DNA from: Cycas panzhihuaensis
Taxonomy: Eukaryota; Cycadophyta
NCBI GenBank assembly: GCA_023213395.1
Contig: CM041465.1
Location: 32,929,741-32,993,740 of the forward strand
Direction of reading: 5' to 3'
DNA: 64,000 nt
The translations under genes and the position numbers were made by a program. Numbering within the stretch: position 1 is the first letter of the stretch; each line of letters starts with the position of its first letter. Shown here piece by piece: positions 32,095-44,145 of this stretch. Under the pieces are notes generated by a model that had not been told where the DNA came from, made no database searches, and saw only the letters and a program-made list of their open reading frames with translations.

Positions 32095-34812
32095 AGCGTG
32101 ATGTGCACGTCACTTGATCCTAAAGCTTCCAGAGGAGGGCCCGTTGCTTGGGGCAACCTCGAACGTCCATCAAGGACATTCTGCGGCGACCGTATGGAGC
32201 TCATCCACGATCGAGAAAGGCTTACCTTCCCGAGGGTTGGGTAAGTGCCCTTCTAAGTCGTAACGACCGGGCGCATGTGAATAGCCTTGGGAAAAAAAGG
32301 GACTTCCGGAGGAAGGGTCTCCGGAAGAGGGTCGGAAGGAGCGGGAGGACAAAAAGCTCACGCTGCTTCCTTAGCGACTTGAGATCGCGTAAGGGCAAAA
32401 GTGGGAGTTGCTTCAAGCAACTGGATCACCTTCTTCCCCCTGTTACGGGGTCGTGAAGGCGACAGGGTGCGACGTCTAAGAGAACGAGAAGAGGAAGAAG
32501 AATTCCTAGCGTCCTTCCCTTTATCGCGGGAAGGGCGGGGATCCGGCGATCTTCCCTGCTACGGTTGTTCTTGGTTTAGGTTTTGCGATCACGTTCCCGT
32601 GCTAGGGAACGGATCCTTATGAACTGGTTGATCCAAATTAGGCCTTGAGGCCCGTTTGGGAGAAGAATCGCGTCGAGGGGCATCCTTTGGATGCTGGGCC
32701 CTACAACGTGAATCGTCGTGGAAGCAATCCCCATGAATGGAGTACCACTTCTTCTCAAGCGGGGGGTCGGACCTCCTCGCTTGAGAGGACTGGGCGTTTC
32801 CATTCCTGGGAAGAGGAGCTTGGGTAGTTTGTTGGACTTGCTTGTTTGACGTAGGAGATGAAGGAGCTTGAAGCTTGAGCTCCTTCATCATCGCTCAAAT
32901 GAGCGATAAATGATGTGAGAGGTCTAAAGTCCTCTCGGTAGGATGAGAGGAAGACCGCATACCGGTGGGAAGGTTTGGTATCTTTGGTGGGGTGGTGCCT
33001 CACTACCGTGAGGGCTTAAGAGGTTTCTTGAGACCCACTTGGATCTCAATAGCCTCCAACGCCAAGCACTTGGCGATCGCGAGAATCACATGTGGTCGCC
33101 CCATCTTGAGGACTTCCACGTGGACTTGGACGAAGCGCATTGACGGTCAGGTCTCGCTCAACTCCTCGCAATGTTGCCTTAGTGGAGTGAAGCAAGTCAT
33201 GGAATCGCCGCACAAAGTCACGATTCATCTCATCGTGACCTTGTTTGAGCGAAGAAGAGACTTCATTCTGCTCTCGAATGGACGAGCTACATCAAAATAG
33301 TTGATAAACTCATCCACCAATGGCTGGAATGAATGGATCGAATGGGCGGAGAGGCAGAGAACCATTTGAGGCGTCACCGCAAGGATCTAGGAAATAGTTT
33401 CATCAAAATATGGTCGTAAGGCCGGTAATCGATGCGTGCCATAGTAAAACTACGGTCATGCTCCGCCGTCTTCATGACGAAGTCCCATCGAATCTAGGAA
33501 CTTCAGGGAATGAGGCGGCAAGTTGGTTCGCAACGCCTCAACCGAAAGAGGGGTTGACCTAAAGTCCATGAAGGGGCGCGCCCTTGCCTGAACTGTAGGA
33601 TCAACGAATGTCGAAGTAGGTAACGCACAAGGAGCGGGTGGGGGTGGAACACCCATCCCTCCTTGAGGAAGCGCCCCTTGCTGAAAAGAGGCATGGGGGT
33701 AAGCGCCTTGGAAGGGAGTCGGGTTCCCTTGCGAAGGCACGACGGATGGGATTGCACTGGAAGAAGGGCAAGACGGATGTGGAACTGGGTTTTACCCATA
33801 TGGGCCACCCGTAGGTGGAGCAACCCCATATGGGTGTAGCGGATCCACCCCATAAACGGGAAGACGGCTTCCTCTACCCTGCCCCCAAGGTTGAGAGGTA
33901 TATCCTGGGGGAACGTAGAAGGAAGCACCAACGTGTTGGGTTTGAGGATGCGTGGGAGCGGATCCCACATGACTAGTGGTTGGAAAGCTAGTAGGGCCAA
34001 TAGGCCTACTAGGGATGGTATGCGCCACATTAGGAGATGGCACATTGGTTTGATTAGGAGCGGGTATGCTAACCCTCAGTTGAGGAAAAGACGCACCACG
34101 AGAAGATCCTAAGGCATTAGGACCTTGATGAGAGACGGAAGGTGCCACGCACGCCCCCACTGCAGGGAATGAGTGGGTCGTATGTGTAGGCACGAAAGGA
34201 TTTGTGGTCATAGGAAGGGTGGATGAGGATGAAGCATGAGGTGGGGGAGCGGAAGAGGAAGAGGCCCCTCCACGAAGAACATCCTCAAACCACCCAGACG
34301 CAAGCATGTTGCGGCAACACTCATTGAAAGCCTCAACTACGTCAATAGGAGGAGTCCCAACACACTCGTAAGAGGTGATCGGAACCTCAAACAAGGTAGT
34401 ATTCTCGGTACGTTCCTCATGAGAATCGCCAACCACGTGGCAACCCTCGGGAGGAGCGGATCCTTCCAGTGTGGGTAGAAGGACGAGCATCGAAAGGAAG
34501 GTATTGGTCATTTGGATAAAAAGGGGTCACACCTCTTGGGTGGACCCGGGAATAACAAGAGGAAAGGCATGGGTTTCCATGGCTGAAGTATAGTAGGTCC
34601 AATCGGAAGAGTATCCCTCCATGGCTGGACGGAATCGACGAGGCAAGAAGGCGATACTCGGGGTCCCTAACAAAGGAGGTAGACGCAAACGGGAGAGAAA
34701 CGCCGCATGCAAAGTCAACCGACAATGTTAGGAAAGGAGAAAAAGCGGTAAAACACACGCGTTGGGGGGTGCCCAACGTGGAAATGAAGGCAAGTATGAA
34801 AAGGATCACACA
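32095..34812 (-). pseudogene. Tat gag polyprotein, frameshifted (element B)
   Basis: From the upstream side: a Pro/Ser/Gly/His-rich N-terminal region (33456-34511; 239 codons open at 33792-34511), then the gag core (about 32950-33450: LVDEFINYFDVARPFESR, NRDFVRRFHDLLHS, ERDLTVNALRPS), then a knuckle-like stretch near 32700-32780 (KKWYSIHGDCFHDDSRC, with the first Cys replaced by Tyr). The reading frame changes repeatedly. The strong tract-rich N-terminus followed by a retrotrans-gag core is usual for Tat elements. Confidence 0.72.
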
Positions 34813-34881
34813 AGAGTAGCAAAACCAACCAAAGAGAGCGAAACTAGCTCCCTTACTGGCAGTCCCAAAGATGGTCGCATG

Positions 34882-37406
34882 TGGATCTTGTTGCTACGGG
34901 ATAACTACCTAACTGATAGGCGTGGGAGGAGTAAGTGATGAAATGATAGAAAGTGGAACCTAAAAGGCGGGTAACTACCACGCAAAGTGCCCCTGTGGCG
35001 GAGCGAGTTCGGGATCCGCAATGGAGTATGGCTACTCGGGTGACCCTTCCCCACCTCGATCAAGGGGCGAGAAGGTGCGTGGGATGAACTGAGTTGACCT
35101 GGGAATAGGACCCTCCCACCCTTGGGTGGCCAGAAGGGAGGAAGAGAAGGCCTCGGAGGCAGGGCCAAGAGTAATCCTCGCAACTGGCCAGGATGCACGA
35201 GCGTCACGGGGAAGCAAGGCGCTCGTGCGGTTAAGGAAAAGGAAGGAAAGGTAAGGACAAAGAAAACTCTTACAATATTTCCTACGGATAATAGGGGGTA
35301 CATGCAACAAAGAAAACAAATACAAAAGCAGTTTCCCCTTTTAATCTTTCAATGTTCTAATTACTAAGAAAAGAATAAAAGGAAGAACCAGGGTAGCGAA
35401 GAGGAAAGGAAGCGTGCACCTGGGCCGAAGGCGTGCGAGATGACGTAGCCTCCACAAGGAGCACCCAACCACTCTGTGACGTCTGGGACAAGGGATGCAA
35501 TGAGCAAAAGGGGGTTCCTTACCCTCCCCGGAAAAGTAAATGCAATACCAAAGGAAGAAGAGGACCGCTAACTAGTAAATGAGGTAGCATAAAACATGAT
35601 ACATGCAACGAGCACTTACCGGTAGAGAGGCCAACGGGCAACGTTCTCCGCGCGTCTCGAGTACCTGTAAGCAACAAGGGTCTCCCTCTTCCTGAAGGAA
35701 GAGCACTAACATGCAACGCAAAGATCTAACAATATATGTCTAGCAACATAAACAAGAGCCTAAACATACATGCGTTAGCGTTAGTCCAATAAGGAAAATA
35801 CCAAAGGAAAGTGATCCAAATGAAAGGAAACAACAAGGCAAGCCTCAGAGTGGCCTACTTCCCACAAAAGGTGCCCCAACCTCCCAGGGAGCCACAAGGC
35901 AGTGAGGAGAAAGTCAAGAACCAAGGCTGGAAAATGGCTGGAAAAAGGGGCAAGAGAGACCCAAAGATATCCGCGGGGGACCGGGATGCTACGGGGAGCA
36001 AACCGGGTGACCGGGGAGCAAGGGTGAAGCAAGAACCCATGGTTGGGGCCTATGGATGGCACCCAAACCTGAACAAAGGATCCGAAATCAGCGTTGCAAC
36101 TTGTGGTATGTGGTTTGGGCGACCAAAGGGAGCCTTCAAACCCTTGTTTACAAGCCAAGGAAAGCACGAGGCGAGAGGGAGGTTTTGGGGGGCTAAGAGC
36201 CGCCTAGGGAGCGTGGAAGGTGGTACGGAATCCACCCAGCTCCTCTCCAAAACCTATGCAACCCCTCAACGCCACGCCTTGGGCAAGAACGAGTAAGAAG
36301 CACGGGGAGAGTGGTATAGGTCCTCTAAAAGGAGGAAAACCAACTCTCACGGAACAAGTAGGAACAAATAAGCTGAAGTACAAATATCACAAAAAAACAA
36401 ATGTTAAATGAAGGATACAGGATGGGGAGGCAAGGATTTGCCTCGGTAAGGAGCGATGAAGAAGGGCTGGAAAAATAGCCGGATGCGGAGTGAAGCGGGC
36501 TTGAGGCCACTGCTACGGGGTGTGGCGAGAAACACCTACAAGCAGGGGAACTCGTGGGCTGCACAGGTAGAAACCGGTGGAAAGCTTGAAGGAGCCCTCT
36601 CCAAGGCGTTTGAGGGTGAGAGAATGTCTCAACCAAGCCAAAGGAGGCTGGGCAGTATGAAGAGGTGTAGGTCGATTCTTGAAGTGGCAGAGAAGAGCGA
36701 GGCGAGGAGAGTGTTTTTCTTGAGGCGACTTCAAAAGTGAGCCAAAAGATCTTTGAAAATGAGCCAAAAGGGCTTAAGTACTCAAGCAAAACCCTAAGCA
36801 AATGCGATTAGAGGCGGTGGAGGAGAAATAAAGCGCGAGCCATGTGGCAGTTTCATAATAAATGCGAAATTGCCACGGCGGATTTTAAAAAATAATCTGA
36901 GACAGTCGTACCACCGGAATATCCCGCGGATATTCCGGCGATGCCAAAATCTGGCGATGCAGCGCTAGAGGCGAAGAATGGGGCCCAACCAGTCGAGGTT
37001 GAGGCGGGGCAGCCGAGGCGACATAACGCTAAAGCACCCACCCAGTGCAAACAAGCTAACAAAACGGGTCCAAAGGAGCAAAAATAGGGCTCGAGTGGGG
37101 TGGCAATTTGACCAAACGATGATGAGTCATCACAGGCGGAGGTGGCGTAAACCTAGTGGATCTGGAGGCGAGGAGGCGGATCACGGGAAATGTCGGTCAC
37201 CGGTGCCACACTCGCTGGGAGTGCGCCCCTGCTATAGTCGTCATAGGCTAAAATAAGTGTGGACGACTACAAGGCCGCCCACAAAGTCATACACATGCAG
37301 ATACGCAAGCAAACATCCGGTGAAAGAAAGCGATGATAATGCAAGAGACATACCTGCACTTACCTGAGTCGGTGATTCCGTATCCATTCCCGGAAGCCGG
37401 GAAATA
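34882..37406 (-). repeat. Element B, 5' LTR (2525 bp)
   Basis: It begins (plus reading) TGGATCTTGTTGCTACGGG and ends GAAGCCGGGAAATA, next to the second GATTT duplication. It aligns with 25135-27641 throughout. The stretch from about 35570 to 35850 is essentially identical to 25815-26100, whereas other parts differ by many short indels. Confidence 0.92.
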
Positions 37407-38010
37407 GATTTAATACACCTACTAATTGGAAAGAGAGTGAGTGATAATGTATAAGATTTTGTAGAGCATATACAATTGGTTCATGAGGAGGTGAAGAAAA
37501 AGTTATGATCAATCATAAAAATATAAGGAAGTAATAAATAAGACCTATAGATATAAGGTATTTGAAGAAGCTGACTTAGTGATGGTTTACTTGAGGAAAG
37601 ATAGACTTCCCTAAGGGACCTACAATAAACCCAAATACGAAATGATTAGACCATGCCAAGTTATAAAAAGAATCAATGATAATGCATATAAGGTGAATCT
37701 TCATAAATACTTTAATATCTCTTTTATTTTTAATATTTTAGATCTAGATACATATTATGAAGGAGATGAAGATGTAGATTATAAAGGTGAAATGGTGAGT
37801 TAGGAGTCCCAAATACTAAAGAAGAAAATATAAAGAATTGAGTAAATGTTATATATAAAAATAATGAGCATATAACAGGGAAACTACAATAGGTACCTAG
37901 CGTGGTGGAAAGGTCTATCATAAGTAAATAACACCTAGATCATAAAAGAAGAGCTAAAGTAGTTGAATCTTGATAAATTCATCATAATAACTTATAAGAG
38001 AAGAGTTCTT
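37407..38010 (+). pseudogene. Chromovirus integrase end and chromodomain (element C, continued)
   Basis: Resumes with DLIHLLIGKRVSDN and FVEHIQLVHEEVKKKL, then YKVFEEADLVMVYLRKDRLP, GTYNKPKYEMIRPCQVI, NDNAYKVNLHKYFNISFIFN and YYEGDEDVDYKGE. A chromodomain-like piece follows at about 37875-37990: NRYLAWWKGLS, NNT.IIKEELK.LNLDKF, equivalent to YLVRWKGLSDxDxTWITEEEL. A C-terminal chromodomain defines chromoviruses and is thought to guide insertion to heterochromatin. Several stops. Confidence 0.87.
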
Positions 38011-38014
38011 TTTA

Positions 38015-38443
38015 ACTTGGGGAGGATGATATAAGAGAATCTAAATCGTTTTCATAATTTAATTTACTTTTTACCTTTTAGTATTTTTTTTCTAAATTTT
38101 ACGGTGTACTAATCAAATTATAACTTTTAATTTAGTAATTAGAATTTAATAATTTTTGTGCTAACTCAAATGCCTATCTAAGTAAAATAGGAAAAAATGG
38201 CCTATGATTTGGCCAAATATCCCATTACAAGCCCATAAATTTTCAACCAAAAAAATACCCTAAATATGCCTAAAAAATAAATTTTAGTTTATATGTCTAA
38301 AATTTATAGTTAATTTTAAACTAGTTTTTATTTTTATGTAATGACCCTTAGTGGTCTAGTTTTTTAGTAAGGATTAACTTAATATGGATTTATTTAATGT
38401 TTTAGGTAATTAAAAGTTTTTAGGATTAGGATTAGAATCTTTT
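38015..38443 (+). repeat. Element C: PPT and first part of 3' LTR
   Basis: The purine-rich CTTGGGGAGGA ends at 38026 and the LTR starts TGATATAAGAGAATC at 38027. GGCCAAATATCCCATTACAA inside is typical of chromovirus LTRs. The LTR is cut at 38443 by element D and continues at 44151. Confidence 0.8.
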
Positions 38444-38908
38444 TATTAGAATATATAATTTAATCACATATATAATATTTAATATTTGTGTGATAAAACA
38501 CATACACAATCCCACCATTCATATATATTAAAACTTATGTGATGCAGGCATATCTATTATTATATACTATTGGATGAGATAAAGGCTCAAGAGACATGAT
38601 AAGCTACTCATTAGGTGAATCTTGAAATATGTATATAGACCACTTAAGAACTTGAGAAAGTAGATGTTAACTCCACCTTCTCCCGTGGTTTCTTATACAC
38701 TAATTTTTCTATGTATAAATCTATTATTTCTCTTATGGTAAATGTTTATCATATGCTTGATGTGTTATTTAATTTACATTCATGTTATTCATTGTGTATA
38801 CATAACTCATGAGATTATTTAGTCATAATCTATACATCTTATGTATTCCATTATGTTTAGACTCTATACTTCTAATATAATATTATAGTGCAGTTATAAA
38901 TTCTAGCA

Positions 38909-39717
38909 TGGTATAAATCCATGGAAAGAAGAAAATATTTGTCAGTGAGAAATCTGATTGACCATGTATGAAAAGAGGTATGGAAAAACATTATTAATAT
39001 TACCTGATTATATCTAACTTATCTTAGCCAAGTAGTTTGGCTTGTTCTTCAAGTTAATTATTTTTTTAGATTATAATTTAAAATTTTGTTGAATAAATGG
39101 ATACTAAAAAGAAAGTTGCTAAAATATGTAAGTGAGAAAGCACATTAAAAAAACAAAAAAACTTATTCATGAGAGGCAAGTGAAGGTTTCATAAGTTACT
39201 CTTGTATAAGCATTTTGAAAATTAATGAACTATATATTTGAAGCAATTACCTAGATAACTAGAGATTATAGAGGTTAGTTACCCATATATTTTAGTAGAT
39301 GATTATTATTTTATATAGACTCAAAAAATTAATTTATTTATATGTTGATTTAATGATTGATTAACAAAAGTTTGATGAAAGTGGCTATATAAGTGAACAA
39401 GAAAACACTTCATATATTGATGATGTTGATATTGGTGAATGATGATAATTGATATTTATAAGTTAGATATTTACAATTAGTCATTAATGATCATAGATGG
39501 CTACATACAGGTTTATATGTAGGTATACAAGTTAATGCTTATGGGAGATAAATATATAGATAATGGATGATAGATTATAAGTTATAGATGATGATACAGA
39601 TGTACTATATAGGTTATAGGTTATAAGATCTAGAATATAGATTAAAAAGTAAGGGATGAACACTTGAAGATGTGAAGATAAAGATAAAGATTTAAGGATA
39701 TTAAACATTAAGGGTAA
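38909..39717 (+). other. Internal region of element D
   Basis: Non-coding, AT-rich. The frame at 39532-39873 minus is Ile/Tyr/Ser-rich and runs into the LTR, so it is not a gene. Confidence 0.6.
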
Positions 39718-39875
39718 TACTAAAATATATGATTTAATCACATAGGTAATGTTTAATATTAGTGTGATAGGATACATACACAATTCCACCATTCGCATAC
39801 ATTGAGATATATGAAATACATATATATATCTATGATTATATGCTATTATATGATGTAAAGACTTAAGAGACATGA

Positions 39876-40370
39876 TGTTAAAACATAATGTTTAATATTT
39901 GATCATTGTACACATGCACTTCCCACCATTCACCTATATTGAGATATGTGCGATGCACATATATCTATGTTATCTCTTTATTGGATGATGCAATGACTCA
40001 TTATATTTGATAGCCTACTCATGAGGTGATTTTTACTATATATATGTACACTCACCACTTAAGAATTTGAGAAAGGAAAACAAAGAGAGAGGAGAAAGAT
40101 GTAAACCTTATGATCATAAGTAGAGTCTTAACTCCTCCTTCTCCCATGGTTTTTCCTACAATCAGTTTTCCATGTATAAATCTTGGTATCTTGTGGTGAT
40201 GATTATATTTGATGATGTTTTCTTTACTTTGCATTCATGTTAATTAATTCACTATGTGTACATACTCATGAGTTCATTATTGTTGCATCTATTATCTTAA
40301 CATGGTATCAGAGCAATCCTATTACTCTATTTTTAACAGGGTATCAAAGCAATTATGATACTGATGTTCA
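39876..40370 (+). repeat. 5' LTR of element E, with internal PBS-like sequence
   Basis: It runs TGTTAAAACATAATG to CTGATGTTCA. At 40303-40314 it contains a perfect TGGTATCAGAGC, and at about 40340-40350 a second related copy, GGTATCAAAGC. The equivalent positions in the 3' LTR (43731 and about 43766) are TGGTATTAAAGC and TGGTACTAGAG. Confidence 0.8.
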
Positions 40371-43305
40371 TATGGTATCATTGTAGTGTTGCATCCAAGC
40401 TGCTATGATAAGGTGAAGATCCTACTAATCTATATTCAAACCTATCAAACCTATGATAAGAGCCATCTATGAAGATTATTTTTATAAGCCTGATATACAT
40501 ATATGCCACTAACATACGCGATAAATTATAAGGTAGGTGAAGCTAATCAAGTCATATAAAGGAGATACAGCTAATACTAATGGTATGTTGATTTGGTGTT
40601 TTATTATAGACATTTATTTTTAATCATGTTAGTACCATATACATGTAGCATGTAGGTACTCAAAGCAGTCCACACGATGTTATATTCCATTTATAGTGAA
40701 GGCTTTTGTAAGTATCCATTAATGGATTCACTATCACTCATGGACCAATTTGAAGGATTTTGTGAGCATCTCACAATGACATTTACTACTATAATAAAAG
40801 AAACCCATTAGTATCTACTAACCAAGTTGTAGGCCTATACAACAATATGTTGATAGGTTATATATAGTTTGTGACACCACTAGAAAGGTATATAAATTCA
40901 TGTTTAAGTGGCTTGATATAATGAGCTTAACACATAGAATATATGTAAGATTTATATATACATGAATAAATTTGATTATTTATGGAACATTAAAAAAGAT
41001 TTTGTGAGCATCTTAATCTTATATGGACATATTTTATTGATGGATTTATATAAGGGCATAATTAATTGGGTTATGATTCAATGATGATAGTTGAAAATTT
41101 TACATGGATGTTGAAGAATTATTATGTTTTCTATTAAAGTATACAAATTATACATATTTATATATTTTATGGTTATATGAATTCAAATTTTAGAGGTATG
41201 ATGGGATCAATTCCATTGTTATTCTACCTATGGTTATCCTTTATACCCAATTACCAAGGCACCCCTACTACATGCTTGACAATTAACAAAATTATACACA
41301 AAGGATAAACCCTAATTTGATGAAGATAATATAATTGTCATTGCATGTCGCATGTACACTATTTGAATACCCTACATATATATATATGATGTAGCCATAG
41401 CCCAAGGAGTATTGGTAATTTAGTCACTCATTAACACATGTAAGACGTCCTTACCACCAGAGAATCCATGATCCCATAGCATAGCTAAATGAAGAAGCCA
41501 ATAATCAAATGTGAAATGGAGCCAAAGATAGCCATAGCCCACTCTTGCTCACTCTTGAAGCCATAGACCATAGATCATAGCCATATAAGTGTAGAGATTA
41601 TGGAGTAACATCTAAACCCTATTGCCATCACCCACATAAAGAGAAATAACTATAATAAGTTATCATAAATAAAGAGGATGTCATAGATGGTGTTGAATTA
41701 CCTAAATCACCATATAATTTCATCACATAGATGCCACAATTAATCTAATCAACATAGATTCATGCCTCATAGCCTAGATCACATGTAGCATTCTTATGCA
41801 AATTAGAATCTAGTCAAAGATCAATTAGATATTATATACTGATCTATTTTACGCATGTAGTCAACAAAGACTGGTTTTTTTTAACCCTAAAAAAATTGAC
41901 ATATATTTTCAAAAATTTAATTGGATTATATATTAGTTTCAGATCCATCATAATTCCCTACATCTTGGTAGGTAGTCATATGGAGCCCATATGAGCAGTG
42001 GCTTAGTTATCAAGGGGGCAAACTTTAGATTTTATAAACTAGATTGAATAGTTTTAGATTTTTCAAAAAATTATATTTGATATTTGATTGAATTTTGAGT
42101 TCCGTTCTTTATTTTTAAATGATCGCATACTTTTTCTTAGGTCATTGGTACATTTTCTCCCATAACTCATCTATCGTGTATCAGAATCAAATGTTGTTTA
42201 TTACATTGGAAAGTATACTTTGAGATAGTCACAATGAGTAGTTACATGACCTACATTATACAATAGAAGATAAAGAAATTTTAGGGTAAAGTTGATATGA
42301 AGGCTCCAAACCTCATTTTGGATGAATTACATATCTATTTTCAAAAAACATTCAGTCAATTCTAATGTTTTCAATGGCCCAAAACATGATGGTAAATTTA
42401 TTTATGAAAAATGGTGGATGATTATTAAAGTTTAGTGTAAAATCAAGTATTTTAAGGCATATTTATGACATTTTGAGGCCCATTTCAATTGGAAAAAAAC
42501 CATTAAATGAGAAAGATTTGATAAAGTTATGACATAAAACATCCTTATTATGTTGGTCTTTCATTTACCTCTTGCAACATCATTATTTGGTTTAGAAGAT
42601 GATAAAACCTCTAACTAAATATACAAGTCATCTAGATATTGAAGTAGTTTATGTTATCTGGTTAGATGTTAAGTATATTTACCTTGTTATAATTAACTTG
42701 CCATGGCAAGGTAGTTTAGCCTATTCTTGGAGTTGATTATTCAAGATGATTGAGCTATTGACTTGATCTAGCTAATGAAACTTTGACATAACACACTAAT
42801 TATGTTGGTCCTATAAGTAATTTAGAAGGATGATGAACCATGTATTTGAAGCAATTTCTTAGTGAATTGGTGATTACAACAGTTGGTTACCTATGTATTT
42901 GGGTAGATGGATATTATTTTATATGGACTTAGATATCACTTTACTCAATTTGATGGTTAACTAAATGTTGATTATCTAACTTAATGTAGATTGAAAGTAA
43001 CCATCACACTCATAAAGATATGAAGATGTACACAAAACACTTTATATATGTTAGTTTATATAGGTTGATGTTTGATGGAGGAAAGCATATAAATACAAGT
43101 TTTTTTTACAGGTTATAGATGATACAAGATACAGGATACAGGATACAGTCATAGGTTATTTATAAGTTACAAGTGATATTGCTTATAGTATATAGGATAC
43201 AGTTACATAATACAGGAGATAGTTATAGGCTATAGGTGTCAGTATACAAGATGAAGACTTGAAGACTTTAGATCAAGATTCAAGGACATTAAACATTATA
43301 GGGGA
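40371..43305 (+). other. Internal region of element E
   Basis: No gag or pol motif on either strand. The last 1.1 kb matches element F in inverted orientation. (TA)n at about 41385. Confidence 0.65.
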
Positions 43306-43800
43306 AGTTTCAAAACATAATGTTTAATATGGGATCATTGCACACATGTACTTCCCATCATTCACTTATTTTGAGATATGTGAGATGCACGTATATCCAT
43401 GTTATCTCTTTATTAAATGATGTAATGGCTTATTATATTTGATAAGCTACTCACGAGGTGATTTTCACTATATGTACACTCACCACTTGAGAATTTGAGA
43501 AAGGAGAGCAAGGAGAGAGGAAAAAGATATAAACCTTATGATCATAAGTGGAGTCCTGACTCTACATTATCCTATGGTTTTTCTCATAATGAGTTTTCCA
43601 TGTATAAATCTTAGTGTCTTGTGGTGATGATTATATTTGATTATGCTTTCTCTAGTTTACATTCATATTAATTAATTCACTATGTATACATACTTATAAA
43701 TTCATTATTATTGCATTGATTATTTTAACATGGTATTAAAGCAATCATATTACCCTCTTTTTAACATGGTACTAGAGTAATTCTAGTACCTATTTTCACA
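43306..43800 (+). repeat. 3' LTR of element E
   Basis: Aligns with 39876-40370 along its length, including the PBS-like part at its 3' end; starts AGTTTC where the 5' LTR has TGTT. Confidence 0.8.
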
Positions 43801-44145
43801 TATGATAGGCTACTCATGAGGTGAATCTTGATATAAATATATACACGCACCACTTGATAAGTTGAGAAAGGAGATGTATTCATTTTGATCTTTAAAAATA
43901 ATGCCAACTCCACCTTCTCCTATAGTTTTTTCTACACTGGGTTTTCCATGTATAAATCTATTATCTCTCTTGCGGTGAATGATTATTGTATGCTTAATGT
44001 GTTATTTACTTTATATTCATTTTATTTATTATGTGTATATAACTCATAAGATTATTTAGTCATAATATATACATCTTATATATTTTGTTGTGTTTATACT
44101 CTACATTTTTAATATGGTATCAAAGTGTAATTATAAATTATAATA

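Larger units (their letters stand above)
25135..37406 (-). mobile_element. Element B: 12.3-kb Tat-like LTR retrotransposon lacking the pol core, minus strand
   Basis: Two LTRs of about 2.5 kb (25135-27641 and 34882-37406) flank 7.2 kb of internal DNA. Minus-strand order: gag, protease region, a fused remnant of RT start and integrase end, then a zone with a plus-strand (antisense) gene, then an RNase H domain next to the 3' LTR (25135-27641). The left LTR ends in CA; the right LTR ends in TA, probably mutated. No good match to a known tRNA primer site was found beside the right LTR. RT, RNase H core and integrase catalytic core are missing, so it depended on proteins from other elements. It is GC-rich compared with all AT-rich neighbours, suggesting a later arrival than C. 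Confidence 0.9.
39876..43800 (+). mobile_element. Element E: non-coding LTR retrotransposon inserted into the 3' LTR of D
   Basis: LTRs 39876-40370 and 43306-43800 (495 bp each) surround 2.9 kb of AT-rich DNA without coding domains. The PBS TGGTATCATTGT is at 40373-40384 and the PPT TTATAGGGGAA before 43306. The duplications CATGA (39871-39875) and TATGA (43801-43805) differ at one base. Removing E and one duplication restores the D LTR as judged against 38444-38908. Large non-coding internal regions are the mark of LARD-like elements. Confidence 0.83.
38444..44145 (+). mobile_element. Element D: short non-coding LTR retrotransposon, host of insertion E
   Basis: The 5' LTR 38444-38908 (465 bp), an internal part of only about 809 bp (38909-39717), and the 3' LTR 39718-39875 plus 43806-44145 are flanked by a perfect CTTTT duplication (38439-38443 and 44146-44150). 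The PPT is ATTAAGGGTAA before 39718; the PBS after 38908 reads TGGTATAAATCC, a decayed initiator-Met type. The LTR ends have mutated from TG to TA. No gag or pol: a non-autonomous element related to E and F. Confidence 0.85.

Noticed and set aside
34860-34881. Primer-binding site of element B
   Set aside because: The sequence next to the 5' LTR (minus: GCGACCATCTTTGGGAC) resembles Tat primer sites only in general form; no tRNA could be assigned with confidence.
40303-40314. TGGTATCAGAGC taken as the real PBS of element E
   Set aside because: The 3' LTR contains the equivalent sequence and 68 further matching bases, and the target duplication comes only after these, so it lies within the LTR.
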